Part shown: piece after piece, positions 11,336-21,991 of the stretch | Numbering within the stretch: the first letter of the stretch is position 1 | How the letters are laid out: each line of letters opens with the position of its first letter | Assembly: GCF_963678975.1 (NCBI RefSeq) | Contig: NC_089280.1 | Location: 12,971,280 to 13,035,279 of the forward strand | Direction of reading: 5' to 3' | Length of the DNA: 64,000 nucleotides | Source: Dysidea avara | Taxonomy: Eukaryota; Porifera; Demospongiae; Dictyoceratida; Dysideidae | The notes under the pieces: model-generated | Database searches by the model: none | What the model was told of the DNA's origin: nothing | Seen by the model: only the letters and a program-made list of their open reading frames with translations | Program-made: the position numbers and the translations under genes

Positions 11336-11564
11336 AAAGTAAAATATTAGTTCACTTATGAATTATTTATACTGCATAAATTCTTCAGGGCATAAATCAA
11401 TATTGTGCACATGCCACGTACCACTTGGGCTTTAGAAGCTAATGGACAGCGTGCTGAAGGAAACTTGATGAGTATAGTTGATAAACATAGCCACTGCTAC
11501 ATCTGTTTGCACAAAAGGCAAGCTGGCATATTTCTCCCTGTGAAACAAAACATCCTAGCCTAGC

Positions 11565-12000
11565 CAGTGGCGGATCTAGGATTTTTAAAAGGGGGTTTCT
11601 GCAAGTTGGTATATAATTAATAGCTCAAACATAAGGCAACTGAGGACGTTTCTCCAGAGATTTTAGAAGCTCTGAAATCAGATTTTAGGCTACTTTGACA
11701 TTGCAATAAATCAAATACTTTTAAATACTACAGCTAATTATAGGGCAAGCTGGAGCTTGGGTTGCTCTATTAGTCTATAGTTATGTGACTGCTCTATCAT
11801 CATTGCAGTGGGAGGTGAAAAGCAAAGTGTTGCTGAGGGTTTAATAGTGTATTTGCCTGCATGATACTGAAATACACTAGTATATAGTTGCTTGCTATGA
11901 CAAATTGTCAATAACAATAATGAAGCTCCCAGTGACACTAGGCTAAATTTAAAAGGGGGTTTCTGTCAAAACCACAGGAACCCATCTAGATCCGCCACTG
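11565..12000. mobile_element. hAT-like MITE, CAGTGGCGGATCTAG ends
   Basis: The 436-bp element starts CAGTGGCGGATCTAGG and ends CTAGATCCGCCACTG. CTAGC is present directly outside both ends (11560-11564 and 12001-12005), reading as a 5-bp target duplication. AAAAGGGGGTTTCTG occurs near both ends in the same orientation. No transposase remains. Confidence 0.82.
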
Positions 12001-12092
12001 CTAGCAGTTGTACACGATGTAGGCCAAATATCAGCTGTATAGCTAGCTAGCAATCACTATTGTGCTACATAGTCTGAGAAATAATACAGCCT

Positions 12093-12190
12093 TCGTTAAT
12101 TATGTATTAAAAGCATGTAGTTAACTATACAACCATCCATGCAGTGGCTCAGCTTTGAAACGTTAATTATGTATTAAAAGCATGTAGTTA
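12093..12190 (+). repeat. 69-bp tandem duplication, second unit interrupted by the CACTA-like element
   Basis: CGTTAATTATGTATTAAAAG then CATGTAGTTA appears at 12093 and again at 12161. The first unit runs on into ACCATCCATGCAGTGGCTC uninterrupted, whereas the second stops at TTA (12190) and its remainder is found at 14776-14808. The first unit therefore serves as an empty site for the insertion. Confidence 0.85.
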
Positions 12191-12779
12191 CACTGTGAAA
12201 AAAGAGGAATATAATATGGTATATCTAATGGCTCAAACTATACAAATAATCTCAGTATAGCCTTGCATTATACTAACTATCTTATACTTTAGTATAAACC
12301 CCATCTTATATTATGGGAAACAGATTATACTTTAGTTTAATACACATTCTTTGTATGGCTTTGTTTACTTAACTAAATGTGATAACTTTTTAGCTTCACC
12401 GTCAGATCTCATTATTGTCTCATTTTTAGCTTCACCATCTCATGTGACGTAAGGTTTTTTTACTGTACCAAACAAAGTCATGATGATTTTACAATAAGTA
12501 GCTACACTTCTGTTAATCACTATAGCCAGCTAACTACAGCTATAGCTTCAGTTTGTTGTGATAATTTCATACACACACATTTTCATATGGCAAAGCATAT
12601 AATACCAGTAAAATTAATTATTCAATCTAAGAGCCATACAAATCTAGAGTTTCTTGCACAGTTAGCACAGCTGCAAAAGTTCGTAGTAATGCTTGTTTTT
12701 AAAATTGAAGGGGAGCGCATGCGTATTACTGATACAATTAAGTCGCCATTTTTGTCGCTATTGTTGTATCAGAGGTTGT

Positions 12780-12970
12780 AAATGTGAGTGATACGACGGT
12801 GTATCTCGCGGAGAGCCGAGTGTACGCGATCGGCGCCATCGTCCAATGAGCCACGATGATAGTTATGGACCACAACTGTACATCCCTGCTGGCTGTAGTG
12901 GTGAAGTGGCGCGGCCAAGTGGACAATCGAGTCCTTCGATGGCAGCAATCAAAAACAGCTCTAGATGAGT
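12780..12970 (+). promoter_or_regulatory. CpG-rich promoter-like stretch and candidate first exon
   Basis: Unlike its AT-rich surroundings this stretch is GC- and CpG-rich (TCTCGCGGAGAGCCGAG, CGCGATCGGCGCC) and contains a CCAAT box (GTCCAATGAG). A short ATG frame (MAAIKNSSR) ends just before the donor-like TGA|GTAAGT at about 12968. It would make a plausible transcription start for the spliced units downstream; this is inference. Confidence 0.45.
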
Positions 12971-14340
12971 AAGTATTAGACTAAAATGATAGCTTGTACG
13001 ATAGGTTTAGCCGTATTAAATTGTTTATTGTGTATTGTATGACAATGGCCTGCAAATGATTCAACTTTGGTGTTGCTGTGTACGTATTACATGTTTTATA
13101 TCCTGTTATATCTCAGCTTATGGCGGATGACGAGTGGACACAGTTCATCAGCCATCAACGGTAAGAGTATGCATGGTCTGCTCTTACGATTTTGTATATT
13201 ATCTCTTCAGAGGTACAGTTTCTTGTCGAACCTCTTAGTTCTACAGGCTGTCAGTGTACAATATCTGCAGTGTTAGTTTCCTTCAATGGCAGCTGCTTCC
13301 TTTAAAGAATCTGGTAGTGACCATATGTGGACAGTTTTGTTCTTTTTTCACGGAGTTGTTCAACGTCATCTAATTACTTACAGCTGTAAGTGCATTAAGC
13401 CTGATTGTGTTTTTATTCATTTTCTTCTCAATGGGGTAGGAATTACAGACTTGGTGATTCTTATTGCTAACATCTGTAAGTAAGTACACTGAGAGTGTCC
13501 AGTATACAATTTATATTTACCTTCGTTTAGGTTTGTGGAAACTGGTCTCATTTCTTCTGGGAACCGGTCTCATTTCTTCTGGGAACCGGTCTCATTTCTT
13601 CATGTTTTTCACTACTTTTTATCAACAGCTGACGGCTGCTACCTTGTCTGGCACTGTAAATGAGTTGAGTGCTTTCAAGAACCTGTTCTGTCTTGTTTGT
13701 CCTTATTTCACTGACCATGCTCGTATTGCTAACAAAAGTAAGTTCACTGAGAGTATACAAATTATATTATATTTAGTCTTGTTTCAATTGTACTTAGTGA
13801 TTACAAGATTCTTGGACTTGGTTATCAGTGTATCAGATGCTTCTTGTGAGCTTACGTAACACGTTAGCCCAACAAAGTCACATACTAAGTGGCTGTTTTA
13901 TGTCTGGTTAGACTCACTGATAACACCTGTAAGTGCACCAAATAATCCAGAATATGAATTATGTTTGCCTCCATTTAGGGTTGTGAGACCTGGTCTTATC
14001 AGACTTGTCTTAGATGTACATGGATTGTCGGTCTCAGTTTTAAAAGATTGTTACAAACTGTAAGTATAATGGTTGTTCAGTATACGCATTATATATACCA
14101 TCTTTAATAGAGTTGTGGGACCTAGCCACCATTCTACATGGTAATACTAGGTTTCCAGACAAGGTCGTGGTTTTATGAGATTCTTATTGTTACAAACTGT
14201 AAGTGCAACGATTATCCAGAATACACATTATATTTACCATCTTTGTATTAGAGCTGTGGGACAGTTCTACCAGACGACTAACAGATTGTCACAGAGTTCT
14301 ACATAGTGATGATAATACAGGTAATTTGTAATGGAACTTG
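12968..14340 (+). ncRNA. Candidate spliced noncoding transcript: serial exon/intron-like units
   Basis: At least six units show a strong donor and a nearby acceptor separated by about 50-70 bp: GTAAGA at about 13159, GTAAGTGCATT at about 13387, GTAAGTAAGT at 13476, GTAAGTTCACT at 13738, GTAAGTGCACC at 13930, GTAAGTATAAT at 14060 and GTAAGTGCAAC at 14200. The last four to five introns share CCAGAATACACATTATATTT and end TTTAG or TTAG. Exon ends share ACAAACT or AACACCT and exon starts share GTTGTGGGACC. The exons contain stops in all frames, so coding is unlikely. The units appear duplicated from one ancestor. No transcript evidence is available. Confidence 0.4.
13545..13602 (+). repeat. Short tandem repeat, 24-bp unit
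   Basis: CTGGTCTCATTTCTTCTGGG and its continuation AACC/GGTCTC occur about 2.5 times head to tail within a candidate exon. Confidence 0.8.
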
Positions 14341-14994
14341 TGAATTATATTTACTGCCTTACCTACTGCAGTTGGATAAAGACTGATAAACGACGAAATT
14401 GATTTGATACTGCCATGGCCAAGGAGACATTGATTTACTAGCTGTACCTATTGTGGTTTTAACATATTTACAGAATTAAATTCATTACAAATATAATTAT
14501 AGAAATTATTTAATTAAGGTAGCCACAGATTATAGGAAAGTAAAAAAGTACAGTAGTATAGTAGCCAATATATGGTTGAAATAGGCTTAGTATAGTCTGA
14601 TAATACACCGCAGTATACTAGTGATTTAATCTCTAATATATGACTGTCTTAAATGTATTCAATAAGCTTGTTATAGTAAAGTCCTAATCTAATAATACAT
14701 GCTGTACTATTTCACTCCAATACTAACATAATAAGACTGTTATATACCTTATTATTCTGAGCTTTTTTCACAGTGTTAACTAACCATCCAGTGGCTCAGC
14801 TTTGAAAGGGGTAGATATAGCTTTCATAGGATTGCAATGCACAACCCAAATTTGACTATCATGCATTTCCTAAAAGATACATGTGTATAGACTGTATATT
14901 CAGGGCATGATAGCAATGTTAAATCAGTAGTTTTCCCCCAATTGTACAGCCTCTATAATGTTACCATGGTCAATGGACAACCATGCACTGGCTC

Positions 14995-15225
14995 AAGCAC
15001 AACTTACCCAGTAGAAACCATCTTGCAAGAACCTGTAAGATCCTGCAAGTTCTTGCAAGAAATTATGATTGCAAGAATTTCTTGTCAAATTCTTGCAAGA
15101 GTAGTTAAAATCTTGCAAGAAAAATATGACTGCATGGAAGATCTATAGTGCAAGAATCACTCTATTCTTGCAAGAGCATAAAAATCTTGCAAGGATTATA
15201 CAGATTCTTGCAAAACTTCTTACTT
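14995..15225 (+). repeat. L-family repeat built on the palindrome TCTTGCAAGA, copy 1
   Basis: The 10-bp palindrome TCTTGCAAGA or a close variant occurs about ten times in 230 bp, starting after TACCCAGTAGAAACCATC. An inverted relative ends with GATGGTTTCTACTGGGTA at 21534. A (TA)n tract follows at 15234-15255. Confidence 0.8.
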
Positions 15226-15233
15226 GAATTTAA

Positions 15234-15255
15234 TTATATATATATATATATATAC
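15234..15255. repeat. (TA)n microsatellite
   Basis: An uninterrupted TA run borders the L-family repeat and the B foldback. Confidence 0.9.
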
Positions 15256-15273
15256 TTAATTGAAAGAATTATA

Positions 15274-15704
15274 ATCTAATCCAAAACAGCCAAGCTGTAA
15301 AAAAAGAGTGCGGCCCTCAGAAAGGCTATGGTGAAAAAAGATGTGAAATCCAAGGTGGCGGCCAAGAAATGGCTGTGATGGTAGGTTAATGGTAAAAATT
15401 TTAATAACGACAATTCAGGTGAATTTTGTGCCAAGACCAAGCGGCACCAAATTCACCTGAATTGATGTTATTAAAATTTTTACCATTAACCTACCATCAC
15501 AGCCATTTCTTGGCCGCCACCTTGGATTTCACATCTTTTTTCACCATAGCCTTTCTGAGGGCCGCACTCTTTTTTTACAGCTTGGCTGTTTTGGATTAGA
15601 TTTCACTTCTTTTTGTATTTATATACCCCAAATCCGGCCTATGGCCGGCTTTAGGGCTTTTTAACCTGTCATTTTTTCTTTACTACAGGAAGAAGAAAAG
15701 ATGA
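15274..15704. repeat. B-family foldback element, copy 2
   Basis: Arms 15274-15430 and 15440-15600 are nearly exact inverted repeats with the same landmarks as the 8.2-kb copy (ACAGCCAAGCTGT, GTGCGGCCCTCAG, GGTGGCGGCCAAGAAAT). The tail 15601-15704 (ACTTCTTTTTGTATTT, GGCCTATGGCCGGC, TTACTACAGGAAGAAGA) mirrors the tail of copy 1 and joins the satellite directly. Confidence 0.88.
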
Positions 15705-18620
15705 AGCAGGGTGATTTCTTTGTAGCTGACCTCTCTGCAAGGTGATCCTTCTAGCCGATCTCTCTACCGGATGACTTGTTTGTAGCTGAACTCTCTACAG
15801 GGTGATTTGTTTGTAGCTGAACTCTCTACAAGGTAACTTCTTCTAGCTGATCTTTCTACAGGGTGATTTGTTTGTAGCTGAATTCTCTACAGGGCAATTT
15901 GTTTGCAGCTGAACTCTCTACATGGTAGTTTCTTTGTAGCTGAACTCTTTACAGTGTGACTTCTTCTAGCTGATCTCTCTACAGTGTAACTTGTTTCTAG
16001 CTGAACTCTCTACAGGGTGATTTGTTTGTAGCTGAATTCTCTACAAGGTAACTTCTTCTAGCTGATCTTTCTAAAGGGTGATTTGTTTGTAGCTGAATTC
16101 TCTACAGGGAAATTTGTTTGCAGCTGAACTCTCTACATGGTAGTTTCTTTGTAGCTGAACTCTCTACTATGTGACTTCTTCCAGCTGAACTCTCTATAGG
16201 GTGACTTGTTTCTAGTTGATCTCTCTACAGTGTAACTTGTTTCTAGCTGAACTCTCTACAGGGTGAATTGTTTGTAGCTGAATTCTCTAAAAGGTAACTT
16301 CTTCTAGCTGATCTTTCTACAGGGTGATTTGTTTGTAGCTGAATTCTCTACAGGGAAATTTGTTTGCAGCTGAACTCTCTACATGGTAGTTTCTTTGTAG
16401 CTGAACTCTCTACAATGTAACTTCTTCTAGCTGAACTCTCTACAGGGTGACTTGTTTCTAGCTGATCTCTCTACAGGGTGACTTGTTTCTAGCTGAACTC
16501 TCTACAGGGTGATTTGTTTGTAGCTGAACTCTCTACAATGTAACTTCTTCTAACTGAACTGTCTACAGGATGACTTGTTTCTAGCTGATCTTTCTACAAG
16601 GTGATTTTTTTGTAGCTGAATTCTCTACAGGGAAATTTGTTTGCTGCTGAACTCTCTACATGGTAGTTTCTTTGTAGCTGAACTCTCTACAATGTAACTT
16701 CTTCTAGCTGAACTCTCTACAGGGTGACTTGTTTGTAGCTGAATTCTCTACATGGTAGTTTCTTTGTAGCTGAACTCTCTACAATGTAACTTCTTCTAGC
16801 TGATCTTTCTACCGGGTGATTTGTTTGTAGCTGAATTCTCTACAATGTAACTTCTTCTAACTGAACTGTCTACAGGATGACTTGTTTCTAGTTGATCTTT
16901 CTACAAGGTGATTTGTTTGTAGCTGAATTCTCTACAGGGAAATTTGTTTGCTGCTGAACTCTCTACATGGTAGTTTCTTTGTAGCTGAACTCTCTACAAT
17001 GTAACTTCTTCTAGCTGAACTCTCTACAGGGTGACTTGTTTGTAGCTGAACTCTCTACAAGGTAACTTCTTCTAGCTGATCTTTCTACCGGGTGATTTGT
17101 TTGTAGCTGAATTCTCTACAGGGCAATTTGTTTGCATCTGAACTCTCTACATGGTAGTTTCTTTGTAGCTAAACTCTCTACAATGTAACTTCTTCTAGCT
17201 GAACCCTCTACAGGGTGATTTGTTTGTAGCTGAACTCTCTACAAGGTAACTTCTTCTTTCTACAGGGTGATTTGTTTGTAGCTGAATTCTCTACAGGGAT
17301 ATTTGTTTGCAGCTGAACTCTCTACATGGTAGTTTCTTTGTAGCTGAACTCTCTACAATGTAACTTCTTCTAGCTGAACTCTCTACAGGGTGACTTATTT
17401 CTAGCTGATCTCTCTACAGGGTGACTTGTTTCTAGCTGAACTCTCTACAGGGTGATTTGTTTGTAGCTGAACTCTCTACAATGTAACTTCTTCTAACTGA
17501 ACTCTCTACAGGATGACTTGTTTCTAGCTGATCTTTCTACAAGGTGATTTGTTTGTAGCTGAATTCTCTACAGGGAAATTTGTTTGCTGCTGAACTCTCT
17601 ACATGGTAGTTTCTTTGTAGCTGAACTCTCTACAATGTAACTTCTTATAGCTGAACTCTCTACAGGGTGACTTGTTTGTAGCCGAACTCTCTACAAGGTA
17701 ACTTCTTCTAGCTTATCTTTCTACAGGGTGATTTATTTGTAGCTGAATTCTCTACAGGGCGATTTGTTTGCAGCTGAACTCTCTACATGGTAGTTTCTTT
17801 GTGGCTGAATTCTCTACAATGTAACTTCTTCTAACTGAACTCTCTACAGGATGACTTGTTTCTAGCTGATCTCTGTACAGGGTGACTTGTTCCTAGCTGA
17901 ACTCTCTACAGGTGATTTGTTTGCAGCTGAACTCTCTTACATGGTAGTTTCTTTGTAGCTGAAGTCTCTACAAAGTGACTTCTTTTAGCTGATCTATCTA
18001 CAGGATGACTTGTTTCTATCTAAACTCTCTACAGTGTGATCTGTTCATAGCGGAACTTTCTACTGGGTGATTTGTTTGCAGCTAAACTCTTTGCATGATT
18101 GTTTCTTTGTAGCTGAACTCTCTACAAGGTAACTTCTTCTAACTGATCTCTCTACAGGATGACTTGTTTCTAACTGAACTCTCTATAGTGTGATCTGTTC
18201 ATAGCGGAACTTTCTACTGGGTGATTTGTTTGCTGCTAAACTCTTTGCATGATTGTTTCTTTGTAACTGAACTCTCTACAAGGTAACTTCTTCTAGCTGA
18301 ACTCTCTACAGGATGACTTGTTTCTAACTGAACTCTCTATAGTGTGATCTGTTCATAGCGGAACTTTCTACTGGGTGATTTGTTTGCTGCTAAACTCTTT
18401 GCATGATTGTTTCTTTGTAACTGAACTCTCTGCAAGGTAACTTCTTCTAGCTGATCTCTCTACAAGGCAATTTGTTTGTAGCTGAATTCTTTACAGGGTG
18501 ATTTATTTGAGCTGAACTCTCTACATGATGGCTTCTTTGTAGCTGAACTCTCTATTAGGTACCTTCTTCTGGCTGATCTGACTAGCTACAGGGTGACTTG
18601 TTTGTAGCTGAATTCCCTAC
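15705..18620 (+). repeat. Satellite S, array 2 (2.9 kb) with higher-order repeats
   Basis: About ninety head-to-tail monomers of 30-31 bp built on GTAGCTGAACTCTCTACA plus a variable half (GGGTGATTTGTTT, AGGTAACTTCTTCTA, TGGTAGTTTCTTT, ATGTAACTTCTT). Higher-order structure is visible: a five-monomer block marked by TGTGATCTGTTCATAGCGG repeats at 18035, 18189 and 18343 (154-bp period), and a block of about 280 bp at 16460 recurs nearly unchanged at 17390. There is no open frame and no other content. Confidence 0.95.
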
Positions 18621-18684
18621 AGAATAACTTGCAATGTAATATAACTGAGTAAATTATACATGCAGCTGAATGCTTTATTAGGGT

Positions 18685-19497
18685 GACTGTTCTATTAGAG
18701 TATCTCGATCTCGCATTTGCTGCACGTAGTTGTCTTTCGAATCATAACTCAGTGATTTGTAATCCGATTCTTCTGTACTACTGCAAGAACTTTCTATGAT
18801 GATTATTCCAGCTACATACTGATTTTCAGCTCGTTGCTCTAAGCGGTTTGCCTGGTAGACACGAAAACTAATAGTTTTTTTTATTCATAAAAATCTATCG
18901 CGTAATTTTGACACAAGTTGGGTTTTGTGTCATATCTCCATGGTCTTTATCCCGATTCCTTTAAAACCACAAAAAGGCACTCCTACGATGGTTGCTCCAT
19001 CTACATATCAATTTTCAACTGATTCCTCCAAGGGGTTTACCCTGTAGGCGTGACAGACCTTCGACCTTATTTTACGCAAATAATCGGTCATAACTCTGTG
19101 AATTTTCATCGGATTCCTACCAAAGTTGGTACGGAGATCAGCCTTAATGAGCCCTTTAAGTGTGCCAAATTTCAGCCCAATCCAAGCACGCATTCGTGTT
19201 TTATGGCGAATTTTGCGAAGTGTGCGAAATGAAGATGAAGAAGAAGAAAAAAACGAAGAAATTAAAACGAAATTTTGTTCGCTCGTATCTCGGAAATGGC
19301 TGGAGCGATTTTCTTCAAATTTGGTATGTTGACTCCCCTAACTGGGCGGCACGTCTCTATCAAATTTGGTTCCAATCGGATAAGGGATCACAGAGCTACA
19401 TAGGTGTGAAAATTGCGTTTTCTTTCTTCCAGTTAATATACTCACGGTGTGGCGCGCCGGCTTCTTGGGCCGCACGACACACTATCGTGTGTCTTGA
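18685..19497 (-). repeat. Composite repeat copy 2, palindromic motif plus A body and head
   Basis: Inverted relative to copy 1. From right to left: head hairpin GACACACTATCGTGTGTC ending at 19497, GGCGCGCCGGCTTCTTGGGC, GTAGCTCTGTG, AAATTTGG, a purine-rich GAAGAAGAAAAAAACG block, CTACAGGG/CCCTGTAGGCGTGAC, and GACTGTTCTATTAGAGTATC at 18685-18704. It is uninterrupted, unlike copy 1. The short overlapping frames at 19008-19516 are incidental. Confidence 0.8.
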
Positions 19498-19499
19498 TA

Positions 19500-20000
19500 T
19501 ACTTTGGGGAAAATGATTTACGTACTATATGATGACTATCTGCCGCGTTGAGAAAAGTTCTGGATTGGTAGCTACCCCTGGAGCCAAGTCACTAGTAGTT
19601 CATGGAGAGTACAAAGATATCCAAGTAACAGCATGTTACAGCAATACATTTTACAGGTAGCTTCAGTACAGGACCAGAGGTAGTTGTCATTCATGTTTTT
19701 TTTTCTTTCTTTCAGTGTTTATAGCTATACAAGACTGATAACACCATGCCAAGAGCCTGACAGAAGTCACAGAGTCACCAGAAGGATTAGCTGTCGCAGA
19801 AAAATACCGAAATACGTTTTAAATTATTAAATACAATATTCTATAATAAGCGCATTATTTAGAGTAAAGAATATTACCGTAGAAACGGCTTCTTTAGCAA
19901 CGGTGTCGAGTGGAGTAGTGAAGAAAGAATTATTTTACTATTGAAATTCTTGATCTAAAAGGTGACATTTAAGTTTTTACTCGTATTTTGAATGATTGCT
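19500..20000. other. Intergenic stretch without a gene
   Basis: No coding signal or repeat structure is recognised. Confidence 0.4.
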
Positions 20001-20390
20001 GGCCGGTTTCTTCCGGTGGGAGTTATTTCCGAGCTGTGACATCGTGACTTACATCATAAAGCGGCTCTAGTGGAAGTCGCCGTTACTTGTAGTATGGTAC
20101 CCTATTGTGACATGGCAAAGGAAGTTTAAAGACTGAGAGGAAAAGTGCAGTATTAGTGCGAGCTAGTTGTGATGGCTACGGCGAGTAGTGGCCCGCGGTC
20201 TTTCAGCCTGCTATGGTGCAAGCTACATGATGGTACCCTACAACACTGCAACCATAGTTTTCTAGCGTGAAGGCGAAGAAACTGGGAATTTATCGACGTG
20301 TGAGAACATGCGTCTCCGAAGTTCCGTCACTATGCAGAGCCGTCTAGGCAGTAAAATGATGTCTTGCTATAAATTATCTGGTAAGCTAGT
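20000..20390 (+). promoter_or_regulatory. CpG-rich promoter-like stretch with a donor-like end
   Basis: Local GC and CpG content rise (GTCGCCGTTACTTG, GGCTACGGCGAGTAGTGG, GTGAAGGCGAAG). A 30-codon ATG frame (MATASSGPRSFSLLWCKLHD...) starts near 20172 and ends in a stop. TCTG|GTAAGC at about 20380 resembles a donor. It could be the first exon of an unrecognised transcript. No coding exon is seen downstream, so the call is weak. Confidence 0.3.
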
Positions 20391-20589
20391 TTGTATCATT
20401 GGCATATTCTGGTGTGACTAGTATCTAAATTATACTGTAGGTTACCAAGTCACTATAGAACAATAATATTTTTTTCATACAGAAGGATAGCTACAATACA
20501 ATACACATCATAGTAGGCGGTTACATCTTGCCACTTCCAAGTTGACTCTTGCTCTGCTTTATCCTGTAAGGAGATAATGTTTAGTTGAC

Positions 20590-20881
20590 ATAAGTGAGCA
20601 TTTAAATGTTTATTAGTATGGATGCCTCAACTTCACTGAGAATATCCATAAAGTTGAGAGCATTAACACTGTACGCTACTGGTTGTAAACAAGATAATGC
20701 AAGCAATCATCCAATCAGTTAACCTCAACAATGAAATAAGTGAGCATTTAAATGTTTATTAGTATGGATGCCTCAACGTCACTGAGAATATCCATAAAGT
20801 TGAGAGCATTAACACTGTACGCTACTGGTTGTAAACAAGATAATGCAAGCAATCATCCAATCAGTTGACCTCAACAACGAA
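20590..20881 (+). repeat. Recent tandem duplication, two 146-bp units
   Basis: ATAAGTGAGCATTTAAATG starts at 20590 and 20736 and the two 146-bp units differ at only a handful of bases (CTTCACTG/CGTCACTG, TTAACCTC/TTGACCTC, ATGAA/ACGAA). Confidence 0.95.
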
Positions 20882-21244
20882 ATGATGAACTCCAGGTAGT
20901 GACTAATACTGTTTTATATATGATTGCAACTGCATATTACAGGTTACCTAATACAGCATGCAGTGGGGAATTCAAAACCGAAATAGCATTGACGATAACT
21001 GTATGTGACATATTTTCAATGGACAAACATAGGTAACAAACTATATAGTGGTGGAACATTCCTTAAATGTGTTGTTTTCTACGATAGCTGGGAATCAAGT
21101 TCTGTACAACAATCAAGTTAGAGTTAAATACAACAGCTTGGAGCAAGAGTCATGTCCATTTACAAGATTATGTTCAGCTACTAATAAATGTTTTAATATT
21201 CATTGATTATCGAATTATAAGTGGCCAGCTATAGGATGCATGTG

Positions 21245-21534
21245 TAAAGCTAATGATGGTCTTGCAAGACATGCAAGAAACCGAAATGCATTAAACTTTC
21301 TTGCAAGAATAGTTTTGTAAAATCTTGCAAGAAAAGGTATGCCAGAAAATTTCACAAGATCTTGCAAGAATTTTGCAGGATTATGCAGGATTCTTGCAAG
21401 AAAAGGTCCTTTTTTATTGCAAGAATCAGAATCCTGCAGGATTTACAGAAATCTTGCAAGACTTTTGCAAGAATCTTGCAAGACTTACATGCACAGATCC
21501 TGCAGGATCTTGCAAGATGGTTTCTACTGGGTAT
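21245..21534 (-). repeat. L-family TCTTGCAAGA repeat, copy 2 (inverted)
   Basis: About a dozen TCTTGCAAGA/CCTGCAGGA palindromes lie in 290 bp, ending with GATGGTTTCTACTGGGTA, the reverse complement of the start of copy 1. Four overlapping short frames here are produced by the repeat and are not genes. Confidence 0.8.
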
Positions 21535-21592
21535 ACACAAACGAGAGCTAGATGAATTTTTGTTGGTGCTGCTACAAACTAGTCACCCAGCA

Positions 21593-21704
21593 GGGGTGCT
21601 TATCGATTGGAGATGATAAGCGCCTTTTCCGTGAGAGCACTTACAAGTTATAATTTCTGATCGATAAGCCACATGAGCCATAAGCGCCACCCCAGGAAGG
21701 ACTG
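21593..21704. repeat. Small MITE, GGGGTGGCGCTTAT-type ends
   Basis: Starts CAGGGGTGCTTATCGATTGG and ends CCATAAGCGCCACCCCAG, so the ends are imperfect inverted repeats. The inner hairpin GCTTATCGATTGGAGAT resembles the block at 53787-53826. Confidence 0.6.
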
Positions 21705-21991
21705 AGCAGGTGTGAGGGAAGGAGAATTGGATCTGGTTCACTAGATGACAACAATTGGTGACACATGGATCAAAAAGAATTGGAACAGTTTATGACAGCA
21801 GAATATGGTGAGCCTTAGCGAGTTGTAGCCGGTTTAATCAATAGGAGGGCGGTACCCGAGTTTTAAAACTTCAATGTTTTTTCTGAATTCTTCAATGTTT
21901 TAGTTACAGACTCCCTGTATTCACAGGCTTTATAGCCTTCTCACAGGTCCCTAGTGGGATAGCATTTAATAAAAATGTAACCTCAATGTTC

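Larger units (their letters stand above)
12191..14775. mobile_element. CACTA (EnSpm)-like DNA element
   Basis: Terminal inverted repeats are CACTGTGAAAAAAG at 12191 and CTTTTTTCACAGTG ending at 14775, each flanked by TTA (12188-12190 and 14776-14778). A 3-bp duplication and CACTG ends fit EnSpm/CACTA. Both subterminal regions (about 12230-12350 and 14530-14720) are rich in AGTATA/TATACT motifs, as expected for subterminal transposase-binding arrays. I see no transposase, so it is probably non-autonomous. The interior carries a promoter-like CpG-rich stretch and a series of splice-like units. Confidence 0.8.

Noticed and set aside
7729-18620. CRISPR-like array
   Set aside because: Monomers are contiguous and similar throughout, with no unique spacers or cas genes, in a eukaryotic context; it is a satellite.
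1990-19497. Definite Helitron assignment for the composite repeat
   Set aside because: The A|TC start and hairpins fit, but no consistent CTRR terminus after a 3' hairpin is visible at either copy and no Rep/helicase gene is present; left as a hypothesis.
21325-21616. Four overlapping frames with Cys- and Gln-rich proteins
   Set aside because: They arise from the TCTTGCAAGA palindromic repeat, which stays open in several frames on both strands.
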